Assembly (NCBI GenBank): GCA_963575745.1
Contig: CAUYUJ010014199.1
Coordinates: 67,501-131,500, forward strand
Source: Prorocentrum cordatum
Taxonomy: Eukaryota > Sar > Dinophyceae > Prorocentrales > Prorocentraceae
Length of the DNA: 64,000 nucleotides
Reading direction: 5' to 3'
The translations under genes were made by a program, and so were the position numbers. Below are positions 43,380 to 53,359 of the stretch, piece by piece. Position 1 is the stretch's first letter. Every line of letters begins with the position of its first letter. Under the pieces are notes generated by a model, which saw only the letters and a program-made list of their open reading frames with translations, was not told the DNA's origin and searched no databases.

Positions 43380-44517
43380 CTAAGGTCGCGTGCCCAAGCA
43401 ATGCGCGCGCAGGCATCCTTTCGTCCACTCATGGTGGCGCCGCCCACCGAGCACGCGCGCTCTGCGCGTGGGGTCGGCGTCCGTAGCCCACTTCTCCCGC
43501 GGCCCGCAGCGACGTGACTCATCAGCCGTGGCCGCGAGCCCCGTGACTGGGTTGACAAACAAGCGTTCGACCCACAGCAACGCATCCGGATTCTCGGTCT
43601 CCGCCTCCTTGAATGGGCGGGGAACTTCGCGCCCCTCGTGTGCGCGGTCTTCGCCTCGCCCTCGGTGTCCAGGTAGTGCTTGAAGTCGAGGGCTTAGTAA
43701 GAGTGCAGCTGGCCGTGCCCTGGGGCGACGCCGAGCTTGCCCAGGTCCTCGAACTTCTCCAATTTGCCGCGGTCCTCGGCGGTCCTCGAGGAAGAAGCGC
43801 GCCGGACCGCGCGGGCGGACGTTGGATAAGTCGCACAGCTTGCCGAAGTGCCGCTCGTTCGGTGAAGGCCCACCTGCCGGAGAAGGCGTCTGGGCGTGCA
43901 GACAAACGAACGCTGTCAAGCAGAACGCCTAGACGGCGTAAGGCACACCTGGCGCCAACATCAAGCACCGCATGCCCTCGGCCAGGGTCCGATGGAAACG
44001 CTCGGCGCGAGAGTTTGTCTGTCGGCGCCGTGGGAGGCCGCGCTCACTGCGGGCGCAGCTTGCTCGCAGCATCTCGCGACACTTGCTGTCAAACTCCCCG
44101 CCGTTGTCTGCGCGAACCACCATCGCGGGCGTGGAAGAGTGGGCGTCGTCGAACGTCTTCGCTGTCTCCGCGGCGTTCTTGGTGCGAAAGGCTGGGGCGG
44201 CCAGGTAGTCTGGCATCGTCGCGCGTCGTCGTGGCGCGCGCCTCGTCCTGCAGGCGTGGCTCCGTGGTGCTGGCGAGGTCGTGGTGGATCTTCTTGCTGT
44301 GCTTCGTGGCCGCCTGCTTCTTCTCGTCGTCGTCGTCGCCAGCCGCGCGCCAAAAGGCGGGCGCTTGGGTGATCTTGGGTTGCTGGTAGATCTCGCGTGT
44401 CGGGTCGCTGGGCAAGTGCGTCAGATCGTGGTTAGCTGCCTCTGCTCGCGCCGCAAGCGCCGACAGTGGCGCCGTCGGCTCTGGCAGAACATCGCTCGCC
44501 GAGGCGAAGTCCGTCAC
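43380..44517 (-). pseudogene. copia-2 integrase remnant
   Basis: From 44517: HDLTHLPSDPTREIYQQPK, the zinc region in which both expected cysteines are gone (R and Y in their places). In another frame (44216-43929): VVRADNGGEF with the second catalytic Asp, and SRAERFHRTLAEGMRCL with the catalytic Glu. A C-terminal part in a third frame follows to about 43380 (HFGKLCDL... to WVERLFVNPVTG). Clearly inactive. Confidence 0.75.
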
Positions 44518-44779
44518 GACGTAATCGATGAATTCTGCTCCTCCATGATGTCGGGGGCCGCCGCGACGGACATCTCCCTCGCGGTCTCGTTGGCGACGTC
44601 GCTCGCGTCGGCGCCCAGCGCGCCGCAGATGAATGGCGCCCTGCTCATGGCAGCTTTCGGCGCCTCGTCCTTGGCGCCGTCTTTCCAGAAGCGTGACTTG
44701 GGCTGCCCGGCTGGCCAGTGGAAGTGGCGCCCGAGGTCCTCGCAGGTCTCGCCCGCGCTTGCCATGCTCAAAGAATCTT

Positions 44780-45259
44780 TCATAACCAAAGCACTGCGGC
44801 GACCAGCGTGGGGCGCCTCAACGTCCGCCGCGGCGTCGCGCTGCGTCGGCCGGCGCGGCCGCGCACCGTGTTCCCGCAGTGCTGGATTGCGCCCCAGAGC
44901 TGGTCCTCGATGTTGTTGGTGCCGGCGACGAACTGGGAGTTGCCAGAGTTGGGCGCCCGCGCGCCGGCTGCAGCTGACGCCAGGTCCGGTGAGCGCACTG
45001 CCGCTGCGCCGTGCCGCTGGTTCAGGTACTCGGTGAACGCCTGGGCCAAGACGTCGCCCGAAGATGCAGCAGGTGCTGCGCTCGCTGCTGATGCGCCCGA
45101 GCGCGCGCCTCGCAGACCAGGCGGCGCTGGCGGAATAGAGGAAGCAGCCGATGCCGATGCCCACTCGGCGGCGCTGCGCCTGGCGGCGAGTTCTGGGCCG
45201 CAGCGTGGACTGGCCAGGTTCAGCCAGCAATTGCTGGTATCGTGCGGCTTCCCGCACAT
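44780..45259 (-). pseudogene. copia-2 zinc-knuckle region
   Basis: Reads CGKPHDTSNCWLNL near 45259, the second half of a CCHC knuckle with one residue missing between C and H. This is followed by Ala/Ser/Pro-rich sequence and TEYLNQRH. No protease DTG motif could be found here. Confidence 0.55.
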
Positions 45260-45375
45260 GCTGCGTTGCTTGCCGCCTTTGGGCCGGGCGCCCTTGTTGC
45301 CCTTGTCGCCCTTTCCTCGTCCGCTCTTGCCTCCGCCCTTGGCTGCCGCAGCTTCTTCGGGAGCTGTTGCTGCGT

Positions 45376-45428
<53 letters not shown>

Positions 45429-46115
45429 TTATTCTTCTTCTTACCCCCTTTTTTTCGCCCTGACCTTTTATCTCGTCCTTATATGCAGGCAGAACGCCAT
45501 CGACCGCCGCGACCAGCTGGTCGAGGTCATCATTCTGCTGAGCATTCCTGAGGACGGAAGTGGCTTTCAGCTCGCTGATGCCGCGACGTCGCTCCTTCAG
45601 CAGCGAAGTGGCCATGGCCTTCGTGAGCTCGTGTTCGTCTGCTCCCATCGTGTGGCGTAAGAGCTGGAAGGGTGCCATGTAGGCACTCAGGTCGTCGAGC
45701 CCAGAGCACGGGTGGTTTCGTGCCGATGCTGCTCGTCGAGAATGCGGACTGCTTGGCGGCCGCGCCCAAAAGCTGCGCGCGCCTGGGCGCGCCTCATCAG
45801 CCCCTCGGCTTCGGGCCCCCTCGGGGTCCCGCCCGCGACGGCGGCGAACGAGCCAGCGTCAGCCCAGTTCATCGCTGGGTTGATGTGCGCAGCAAGATCC
45901 CCAAACTGGATGGCTGGATTGTCCATCTCCTGGATTTGCTGCATGGGCGCCTTCAGGACCTGAGCGCAGAGCTTGTGTCGCCAATGGAATGCTCTGCGTG
46001 GTCTTCTGGGAGGTCCCCGATGAAGTTCCTGCCTGCTGCCTCCTCCGCTCCTGCTGCCGCTGCCAGTGCGCAGGTCTGAAAGAGCTGGAGACCGAGGCCC
46101 TGGAAATGCGCGCAC
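45220..46115 (-). pseudogene. copia-2 gag remnant
   Basis: Protein-like pieces in order: MQQIQEMDNPAIQFGDLAAH and NWADAGSFAAVAGGTPRGPE (near 45990-45830), RQAVRILDEQHRHETT, then in another frame MAPFQLLRHTMGADEHELTK (from 45678) and QNDDLDQLVAAVDGVLPAYK, then a Lys/Gly-rich tail interrupted by a poly-Gln run from the GTT repeat. At least one frame change near 45700. Confidence 0.7.
45379..45424. repeat. (GTT)n microsatellite in gag
   Basis: Pure GTT run inside the old gag, read as poly-Gln on the minus strand; a later expansion. Confidence 0.95.
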
Positions 46116-46699
46116 TTGGCGGGGTCTGGTCTGCCAGGGTTCGGTGCTTCCGCAGGAAGCCCGTCAGGGCAGCGTTGGGCTCGTGACCCTGTGTGCGAGT
46201 GTTATTCGCGCGCGCGTCTTCTGCGCCAAGGTGAATGCGGGGCGCCGCGCTCTCGCGCTCTGCTCTGCAGCGGGCCGAAAAACGGGGGGGGGGGGGCGGA
46301 ACTTCCCTCGACTGCTTGGGCGTGCAACCTGCCGTGCTGCAAGAACTGCTGCTGCCGCCATGGCACGCGCGAGCCGTGTCCACGAACGGCCTGGGGACCC
46401 CCCCGGGGGCTTCCTGGACAAGTGCCATCTGACAAGAACTGTTGCCACATTGGCCAGGCTAGCTGCTGCGCTGCGTTTTGGATTGCTTTGGGTGGCAGGC
46501 AAACGCAGGGGGCCGAACGACTCACCAATGATTCAATGCTACTGTTCCTCCTGCTACCCCTGCTCACACCTATTAGAATTTCGGAGGTTCGTGCCGACGC
46601 TGCAAAACGCGCCGCGCTTTCTGTGCGCTGGAACCCGGATGGCGCCACCGCGGCCCAAAGGAGGATCAGACGAGAACAAGGTCAGGATAATCAGGCAAT
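46116..46699. other. junction between old copia and LINE; no gene resolved
   Basis: Open frames exist on both strands, but I could not decide where the old copia element ends and the LINE begins. Confidence 0.4.
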
Positions 46700-48200
46700 G
46701 ACCCGCCAGGGTTGGACACTGCACCTCCTCGCCTCGAGGCTCCTGCTCAGCTTGCCCAAGGGTGCCGACGCCGAGGGCCGACGCGAGCTCCTGGGGTGCG
46801 CCCGAGGGTTCCGCCAGGGCGACTGGCTGGCCCCCTACCACACGAGGCCAACGCCACAACTGGCGCGCGCGCAGCGCCGAGGCCAGCCGCAGAGGAGCAA
46901 CAGCAGGAGCGACGGAGAGAAGCTTGCGCGCACGTTCGAAACTGCAGCATGTCACGAGGGCGACAGGTCTTGACAGCGGCGGCGATTGCGCCCGGCAGCA
47001 GGGAGACATTGAGCAGGCTGCGGGGCCCGGCCCGCCGACCGTTCGCCCTGGGCCGCCGACCTGGGCCGCGCAACCGACGGAGCGAGACTCGACGAGACCA
47101 AAGGCGAAGAGTCCATCGAACTGCTCGGATTCGCCGCCGCTGCCCTCGCGGAGGCGCGGGTGCCCGCCCCGATTGTCTGCGTGTTAGCCCTCTGCAAGAT
47201 GACGGTGCTCCAGGGGCCAGACAACGGAGTGCGGGGCATCGCCGCGGGCGACGTCTGCCGCCGACTGGTCGCCAGGGCGCTCGCTCAGCAATTCGCCGAG
47301 CAGTTCGCGGCCGCAGCCGCGCCCTTCCAGTTCGCCGTAACGACGCGGGCAGTTACCGACTGCACCGTCGTGCAGTGCTGGACCACGATAACGACGCAGT
47401 GCTTGTCAGTGTCGATGGGATCGGGTAGTCGATTGCGTTTCGAGGTCTGCCCTCTTCCAGGAGCACCTCGCTCGCCTGGAGCTGGCCGGCCTTATTCCCT
47501 TCGTGAAGATGCCGCGCGGGCGAGACTTCATCTACCTCTGGCAAGACGAAAAGGGGAGTTGTGCGCGACGTGTGCCAGGCAGAGGGAGTGGGGGGGCGCG
47601 CTGGCCCTAGCCCTTTTCGCGGTCGCCTTGCACGGGGCGCTAGCGGGCGCTTCCAGGACCCTCGAACAAAGGGATTTCCTGGTCGCTTTCTTGGACGACG
47701 TGTATATCGAGACCACCTGCGCCAGGGCCAGAGCCGCCTTCGACATTGCCTCTGGCGCAATTCATCTCCGCGCAAACGTGGATTACCACCTCGGCAAGTG
47801 TCGGGCCTGCAGCAGGGGCGGAAGCGCAGCGCCAGCAGGAATGGGCGAGCTGGGCCAGGACGCCTGGGGGGCCGAGAGAGCGCCGCCCGACCGAGGGGCC
47901 AGGATCCTGGGCGCCCCGCTAGGCTCCCCAGGATTCGTCGCCGCACGCCTGGAGGGCGTGCTGCATGAGGAGAGGGGGCTCTTGACAAGCAGGCGCACCT
48001 GCCCGACCTGCAGTGCGCGTGGCTCCTCCTCCTTTTCCGCGCTCCCCCGCGGGCCAGCCCTGCTGCGAGCGCTGCCGCCCGAAGACGTCGCCGAATGCGC
48101 GAGAGGCCACGACGACGACATGTGGGCCACCCTGCGCCGCCTTCTCGGGGGCCCGCAACGTCGCAGGGCGAGGGGCGACGGGCGCGCGCATTAGCTGCAA
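46700..48200 (+). pseudogene. LINE reverse transcriptase, frameshifted
   Basis: Enzyme for target-primed reverse transcription. The upstream part reads LHLLASRLLLSLPKG (near 46720) and, in another frame, LTAAAIAPGSRETLSRLRGP. RT block 1, LQGPDNGVRGIAAGDVCRR (47207-47270) and AAPFQFAVTTRA, is in one frame. Motif A VSVDGIG with its Asp at 47414 is in a second. PFVKMPRGRDFIYLWQDEKG (47491-47553) is in a third. ALFAVALHGALAGA and the catalytic FLDDVY (47688-47705) are back in the first, followed by DYHLGKCRA and ARILGAPLGSPGFVAARLE. At least three frame changes make it inactive. I take it as a LINE because of the FLDD motif and the ILGTPLG-like block after it. Confidence 0.8.
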
Positions 48201-48880
48201 TGCCAGGGCGACGCGGAGGACTCGGGCTCCGAAGCGCTACGCGCACGTCTCCGGTGCCCTAATTCTGTGAGCGCGTGGGCAGACGCCCCCCGCGTGCTCC
48301 GCCAACGGCGCCCCGTTGGAGCTGCAGCGACCGGGGACCTCCTCGGCGGCAACGGGCCCGGCCGCTGGAGCAACCTCGCCGCGGCTGCCGCGGCCGCTCA
48401 GACGCTCGAGACCGAGGGCTTCCAGAGACCATCCTGGTCTGACCTGTTCCAAGGGCTGCGCCCAGAACCGCCGCCGCGCGCGGTGGCCGCCGAGCCAAGG
48501 GAATGGCGGCGCGGCTGGCAGTGCCGCGCTTGTTCCTCACGCAACACATACTACAGGGAAAACTTGTTCATGCCCAGCCTCACCGGGGCCAGCCAAGCCA
48601 TGCTGCAGTCAGCCTCGGGGCCGAGGGCCGCCTACTGGCTGCGCGCCCTGCCCACCGCCGAGGGGCGCGCGTTCAAGCCGGCGCGGTTCCGGGCAGCCTT
48701 GCGCCGCCGCCTCAGATTCCCATTGGACTCTCTCCCGCGCAGCTGCGCACCTGGGCTGCCGAGCCCCGCTGGGCCCGCTGGGAGACCGCCTGGCCGCGTG
48801 CCCGCGCGCCGGGCTCCTCGCCGGACGCGCCCTACAGTTGCCTCGTGGCCTGTCCCGCGGTGCCGTGGGCGGGCCTGACC
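48201..48880 (+). pseudogene. LINE ORF C-terminal region
   Basis: WSNLAAAAAAAQTLETEG, PSLTGASQAMLQSASGPRAA and FRAALRRRLRFPLD are in one frame to about 48735. LGPLGDRLAACPRAGLLAGR is in another, to about 48835. This is the position of the C-terminal cysteine/histidine region of such polyproteins. Confidence 0.65.
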
Positions 48881-51227
48881 GAGCGCGCGTCTCGTCGCCT
48901 GGGGTGGGGGACTTTTGGGCCGCCCTGCTGGCCCGTGCCTCGGGGGAAGTCTTCGTGGTGCTCGGCCGTGTCTACGCCTTGTTTTTTGTCGTAGCCTCTG
49001 GGGTCTTGCGCTCCACCCGTGTGTTGTAGCGCTTTTTTCCGTCAGTGCTCTGGGCCTGGCGTCGGCCTTGCCGCCTCGCTGCCTGCGCCCCGACGCGGGT
49101 CGTGGGCTGGCTTGGCCACGGCCTGCTTCCCTTGCGCGTCCCCCAAGTCTCGCCCTGGGTTTGCTCGCTTCAGCCTCGTGCTGCGCCTCTTTTTTGGCCG
49201 CCTGATATACTTCCTTGCCGCCTTGGGCGGTGGGGCTTTTTGGTCGCCTGGCTGGAATGCACTTCCAGGTTGTCGTGTTATACTCGGTCGGGTGTTGCCT
49301 TGCCTGCGCCTTCATGTGTTGGTTGAGGCATCTGTTCTTTTGCGCCCCTCTTTGGTGCGCGTGGCATTTTCCACGTGGCACCGTTCGTGGTCGTCGCACG
49401 TTTCCGTTTGTAAGCTAGTCTGGCGGCGGCCTTGCCGCCTTGCTGCTTGCTCCCTGACATGGGGTGCCGGCCAGCATGGCCACGGCCTCTTCTTTGCATC
49501 GTGGCGTCGCAACTGGGTGTGCGCGTCCGTGCACGGGCTGCAGTTCGCCGCCCGAGCTGGGCTTTCAGCAGTATGTCCGCTTGCTCTGTCGGCAGTGTTC
49601 CTCCACGGTGGTTCGTCGGTTTCCCCCCCCTTCAAGTTGTGGGGGTCGCTCGCCTCGCCGTCGTCGGTCGGTCGCGGGTGGGCCGTGTCGTGGGGTCTTC
49701 CGCCGCCGTCTCTCCCGGCTCTTCTTTTGCTTTTGCTCTTGCTGCATTCCCCCCCTCTCCTTTCTCATCCTTTCGGGTCGTCCCCACCGCGGGGGTCTCT
49801 CGCCTTCTGTTCGAGCGTTGGCGTATCCAGTTGGCGGGTTCGCTTTGCTCGTCTTCCTTTCTACTCTGTCGCCGTTTGGTCGGAGTGGTGCGACCTTTGC
49901 GGTGATGCGCGCAGTCTCTCTTGGGCTTTGTTGGCCCCATCTATTTGGTTTAGCTGTCACTTGCCTGGCTGGTAGCTTTCGCGGCTTGGGTTGCGCTCTG
50001 GGTTTGCAGTCTCAACGTTGGGGTCTGCGCTGCGCGCTCGGCCATGCTCGCGCGTGTCCCTTACCCATATGCGAGGACGCGTTTCGCGGCTGCTGCTTGC
50101 GGTCGCCCGCGTTCAGCATTGTGTTGGTTGTCCAAGGCTGAGCCAGCCTCAGCCGCGTGTTATCGTTATCGCGCCGGCCTCATGCACCCTGTCGATCGGT
50201 CGCCCACTCAGTTACGTGCTCGCTGCAAGGGCGGTGGCGTTGCTCTGTCGCGTCGTTCCTTGCGTGTGCGCACCTCGACCGAGTTGTCTGGTCTGGCAAC
50301 CTTATACTTCTATACTTCTTTTTCGTTGGTGTGTCTTTGGGGCTTGAATTTTCACCAGTCTGCTGCTTGCGCTCCAAGCTACCCGCGTTGTGCTTATGTT
50401 CCTCGGGCTTTTTGGCCGCTGCATCTTGGCATGGCAGCGCCTCTTCGTTTTCCACCACCAATGTGCATGGCCGTGCGTGGACTCTTTCATCATGGTGCGT
50501 TCGATCAAACTCTTTGGCAATGGGCGCCTTCGCCTGCCGACCGCGCCTGGGGTCCCTCTGCGCGCCGACATAACAAAAAAAACGTGCGTGTGTGTGTGGG
50601 CCGCCGCCCCGAGTCGCTTCGCAGGTCGCGTGTGACCTCGGCTCCCTCAGCGGCGTGGCTCCTTCGCTTTACGGGCAGTGGCTCGGTGCCTCTCTCTCGC
50701 GGTGGCTCGCTCAGCGCGGAACCACCTTTCGCCCTCCGGCCGCGCCCCCGCTTCGCCCTGGGGCCTGGGCTGGTTTTGCCGCCTGCGCCCCGCCCCGCTC
50801 GCCTCTTTTCCTTGCTTGGTTTCCAGGCCGACTCCTCACCTCGAGGCGGTCTCGTGCTGGTCGCCGCCGGCCCGGTTGCTCGCGTGCAGCTCGCGTGACC
50901 TCGGCACCCACTGGCCCGTGGCGCTGCGTGCGCACCTTCGCCTCCAGCCTTTGTTGAGCACTGCCCCCCTCGGCGCGGCCTGCTGCCTGGCAGCCTGCCA
51001 TGCCAGCTTCCCCCCCCAGCTGCCGCCGCGCTGCCGCTGGCCCCATCCCTGGCGCCGCCCCGCCGCGCGCCTGGCCCTGCTCTGAGCGGGCTTTGCCTCC
51101 GTCTCCGTCCGCCACCGCCAGGCGTCTCCTCGTCCCCCCTCGTGCATCGCGTCCTGATTCGCGTTCGTTTGTCCTACCGACGCCCTTTCCGCCAGCGCTG
51201 TCCTTCTGCCTAGCCGCCGACGTAACA

Positions 51228-51228
<1 letters not shown>
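48881..51228 (+). other. LINE 3' UTR (inferred)
   Basis: T/G-rich, no coherent protein. A block GGCCTTGCCGCCT...CCTG..CC(C/T)GA occurs near 49066 and again near 49428. From ~50340 it resembles the 600-1610 copies. A short TG run lies at 50583-50600. Confidence 0.5.
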
Positions 51229-51303
<75 letters not shown>

Positions 51304-51343
51304 TTTGTGTGTGTGTGTGTGTTTTGTGTGTGTGTGTGTGTGT
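51229..51343. repeat. (TG)n microsatellite
   Basis: TG run with TTTG and TTTTG interruptions near 51300 and 51322, at the LINE end. Confidence 0.95.
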
Positions 51344-53359
51344 GTGGGAGAAGGGGTGGGATTGCCGCAGGATTTAATCTTGCTTGGTTGACCGTGGGGC
51401 GGAGGGTGTTCTCGGGTATCTTTATATTTTGTTGAAAATGTCACCTTTGAATCCAACCTCATTGCGCCCATCTGCTGCGCGATTCGCGCGAACGTTGCCG
51501 AGTTGTGTAGTGCGGCGTATGGGGAGGGGTCTGCGACGCCGACGACAATGATCGCACCGACTTCGTTGACTTGCTTGCCTTGCCACAGTTTCGACGATGA
51601 TGGCACCCCTCTGCCTCATATGACATTGCCAAAACAGCGATGGCTGTGTCCCCGTCTTGTCCTCCGCGGCGCACCTGCCGCCTCCTCCTTCCGAGGGGGG
51701 CAAAAGGCGCCTGCGCTGCGGGGGCTGAACACCTCGGCGCGCTTGGCACGCGGCCAGCCCGACGATGTCGCTGCGCAGGAGAAGTCGTGCAACAAAGGGT
51801 GAGAGGCGGCGCGCTGCGCGCTTGGCGCGCGGCCTGCCCGACGATGTCGTTGCACGGGGGAGGTCATGAAACGACAAGTGAGAGGCGGCGCGCTGCGCGG
51901 TCGGCAGCGCGAGGCGGAATTGGCGGAGCATCGGCGCAGTGTCTGCGCGTGTCTCGTCGCGCGGCGCTGTCAGGATTGGTGACTCGTTGCTGACGAGACT
52001 GCGCATCGCGGTAGCGCGCGCGCGCGCGCTGCGCGATTGCAGGTGCGATGTGCAAGTGAACAACGGGGAAGCGGTGCAGCGCGGCGGGATCCCGCGTGCG
52101 CCGCGCATTCGCGTGCGCGATGTGGAAATGTAGAAAAGTGGTGCAGCGGCGGTGAGATGATATGCCTTCGCGCGCCTGCCGCGCCCCGACGTGCGACGTA
52201 TCCTTATGTTTAAGAAGTTGCGCGCGGAATGGCGCGCGTCCGACGTCCGCGCCTTGCATCCTTCGGCCGTGGCCATCTGCTGGCCCGCGTGGGCGGGTGA
52301 TCGGAGGCGCGCGCTCGGACGCTGCGGTTCTCGCGCCAGCCAGGGGCAGTGGGGGGTTGACCGCCCCGTTGCCGCCATTAGGCGTCGTCGTCGTCGTCGT
52401 CGCTGTCCACCAGACCAGAAACACGTTTGAGGTGCCTAAGCAGCCTATTGGCTGACAGGCCGCGCCATGAACCACCTCCAGCACTTTCCCACGTGGCCTG
52501 CTTGGCGGGGTCGAGGAGCCCGCCTGCTCGATGTGAGTGGCCCACCTCCGACGGGTGAGGCCGTCAGTTCCAGCGATGCCTTTGCAGCTTCCATGGGCGT
52601 TTCGGGAAACGGAGTGTCCTGGGTGTCCGTTCGGAAAACGATGGGATGGGAGTGTCCTGGAGAATTTCGCTCCAGATTTCGAGGTGAATTTCGTGCGGTT
52701 TTTTTGGGCCAGGAATGAAGACCAACGAACATCCACGCGAAATTCATTTCCTTTTTCACTCGCCGTTTCGGGGCTTTGCATCGACAGAAATCCAGGCAAA
52801 AATCCGCTGCAGCACGTCTGCAAGGTCGGTGCAGTGATACGTCGCTTGCGCGGCCTCCTTGGGGCAGCGCCTCAGCGCTGGCCCCCTCGCTGTGGCGTTG
52901 CTGCCGCGCCTCCCGTGTTCCGCCCTGGATCGTCCAGGCTGCCAGGCCCGACAGCGTGCGGGCCTTCCCGAAGCGAGCTCCCGGGGACGCGGAGCAGGGC
53001 GGCCCCTGGCCCCATGGGGTCCGTGCGCTGACGGAGGGCTTTGCTGGGAGGATCGGGAGCTCTTGGCCTCCGCAAACAGACGCCCGACGCCCTGGGGCAT
53101 CGGGTCGCCCCCGCTCCGTGCCTTAAGCCCCCGCGTGCCCGAGCCCAACTTGTCGACCCAGCGGTGCGGGTCGTCAGCGCAAGGCTTCGACAGGAAGTGG
53201 CGGACTGTGCGGGTGAGGGCGCGTGCCAGCGGCATCTTGATGATCGCCGTGTCATCGCCTGCCTCTCCATGACAAGCCAGCGCGATCTTCCTCTTCCGGG
53301 CGGCCACGGCGCCGTGTGTCGTGCATGTCATCTCGAGACTCCAGGATCTTCTAGTTCAG
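51344..53359. other. no gene resolved; two small tandem duplications
   Basis: GCGCGCTTGGC.CGCGGCC and CCGACGATGTCG followed by GGTGAGAGGCGGCGCGCTGCG occur at about 51738-51815 and 51816-51895, a ~77-bp unit. A second weak duplication (GATGTG.AA, GGTGCAGCG) lies at about 52045-52150. Minus-strand reading at 53330-52760 could be the tail of the retroelement at 53.4-55.6 kb. Confidence 0.45.

Larger units (their letters stand above)
41389..46115 (-). mobile_element. old Ty1/copia element, decayed
   Basis: Minus-strand fragments occur in copia order: gag (46115-45220), zinc knuckle (45259-45190), integrase (44517-43380), RT (43004-42022), RNase H end (41655-41389). Many frame changes and lost key residues. 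No LTRs or target duplication could be found, and the family differs from the 27.5-kb element. The 5' side meets the plus-strand LINE somewhere in 46.1-46.7 kb. Confidence 0.8.
46700..51343 (+). mobile_element. LINE (non-LTR retrotransposon), decayed, with long 3' UTR and (TG)n tail
   Basis: Upstream domain (46.7-47.2 kb), RT (47.2-48.2 kb), C-terminal region (48.3-48.87 kb), a T/G-rich 3' region of ~2.3 kb, then (TG)n at 51229-51343. The sequence just before the TG run matches 1459-1498, where another TG tail starts. All three plus-strand frames are needed to follow the RT. Confidence 0.75.

Noticed and set aside
47353-48246. 297-codon minus-strand frame opposite the LINE RT
   Set aside because: Antisense shadow of a GC-rich RT; the plus strand has recognisable RT motifs.
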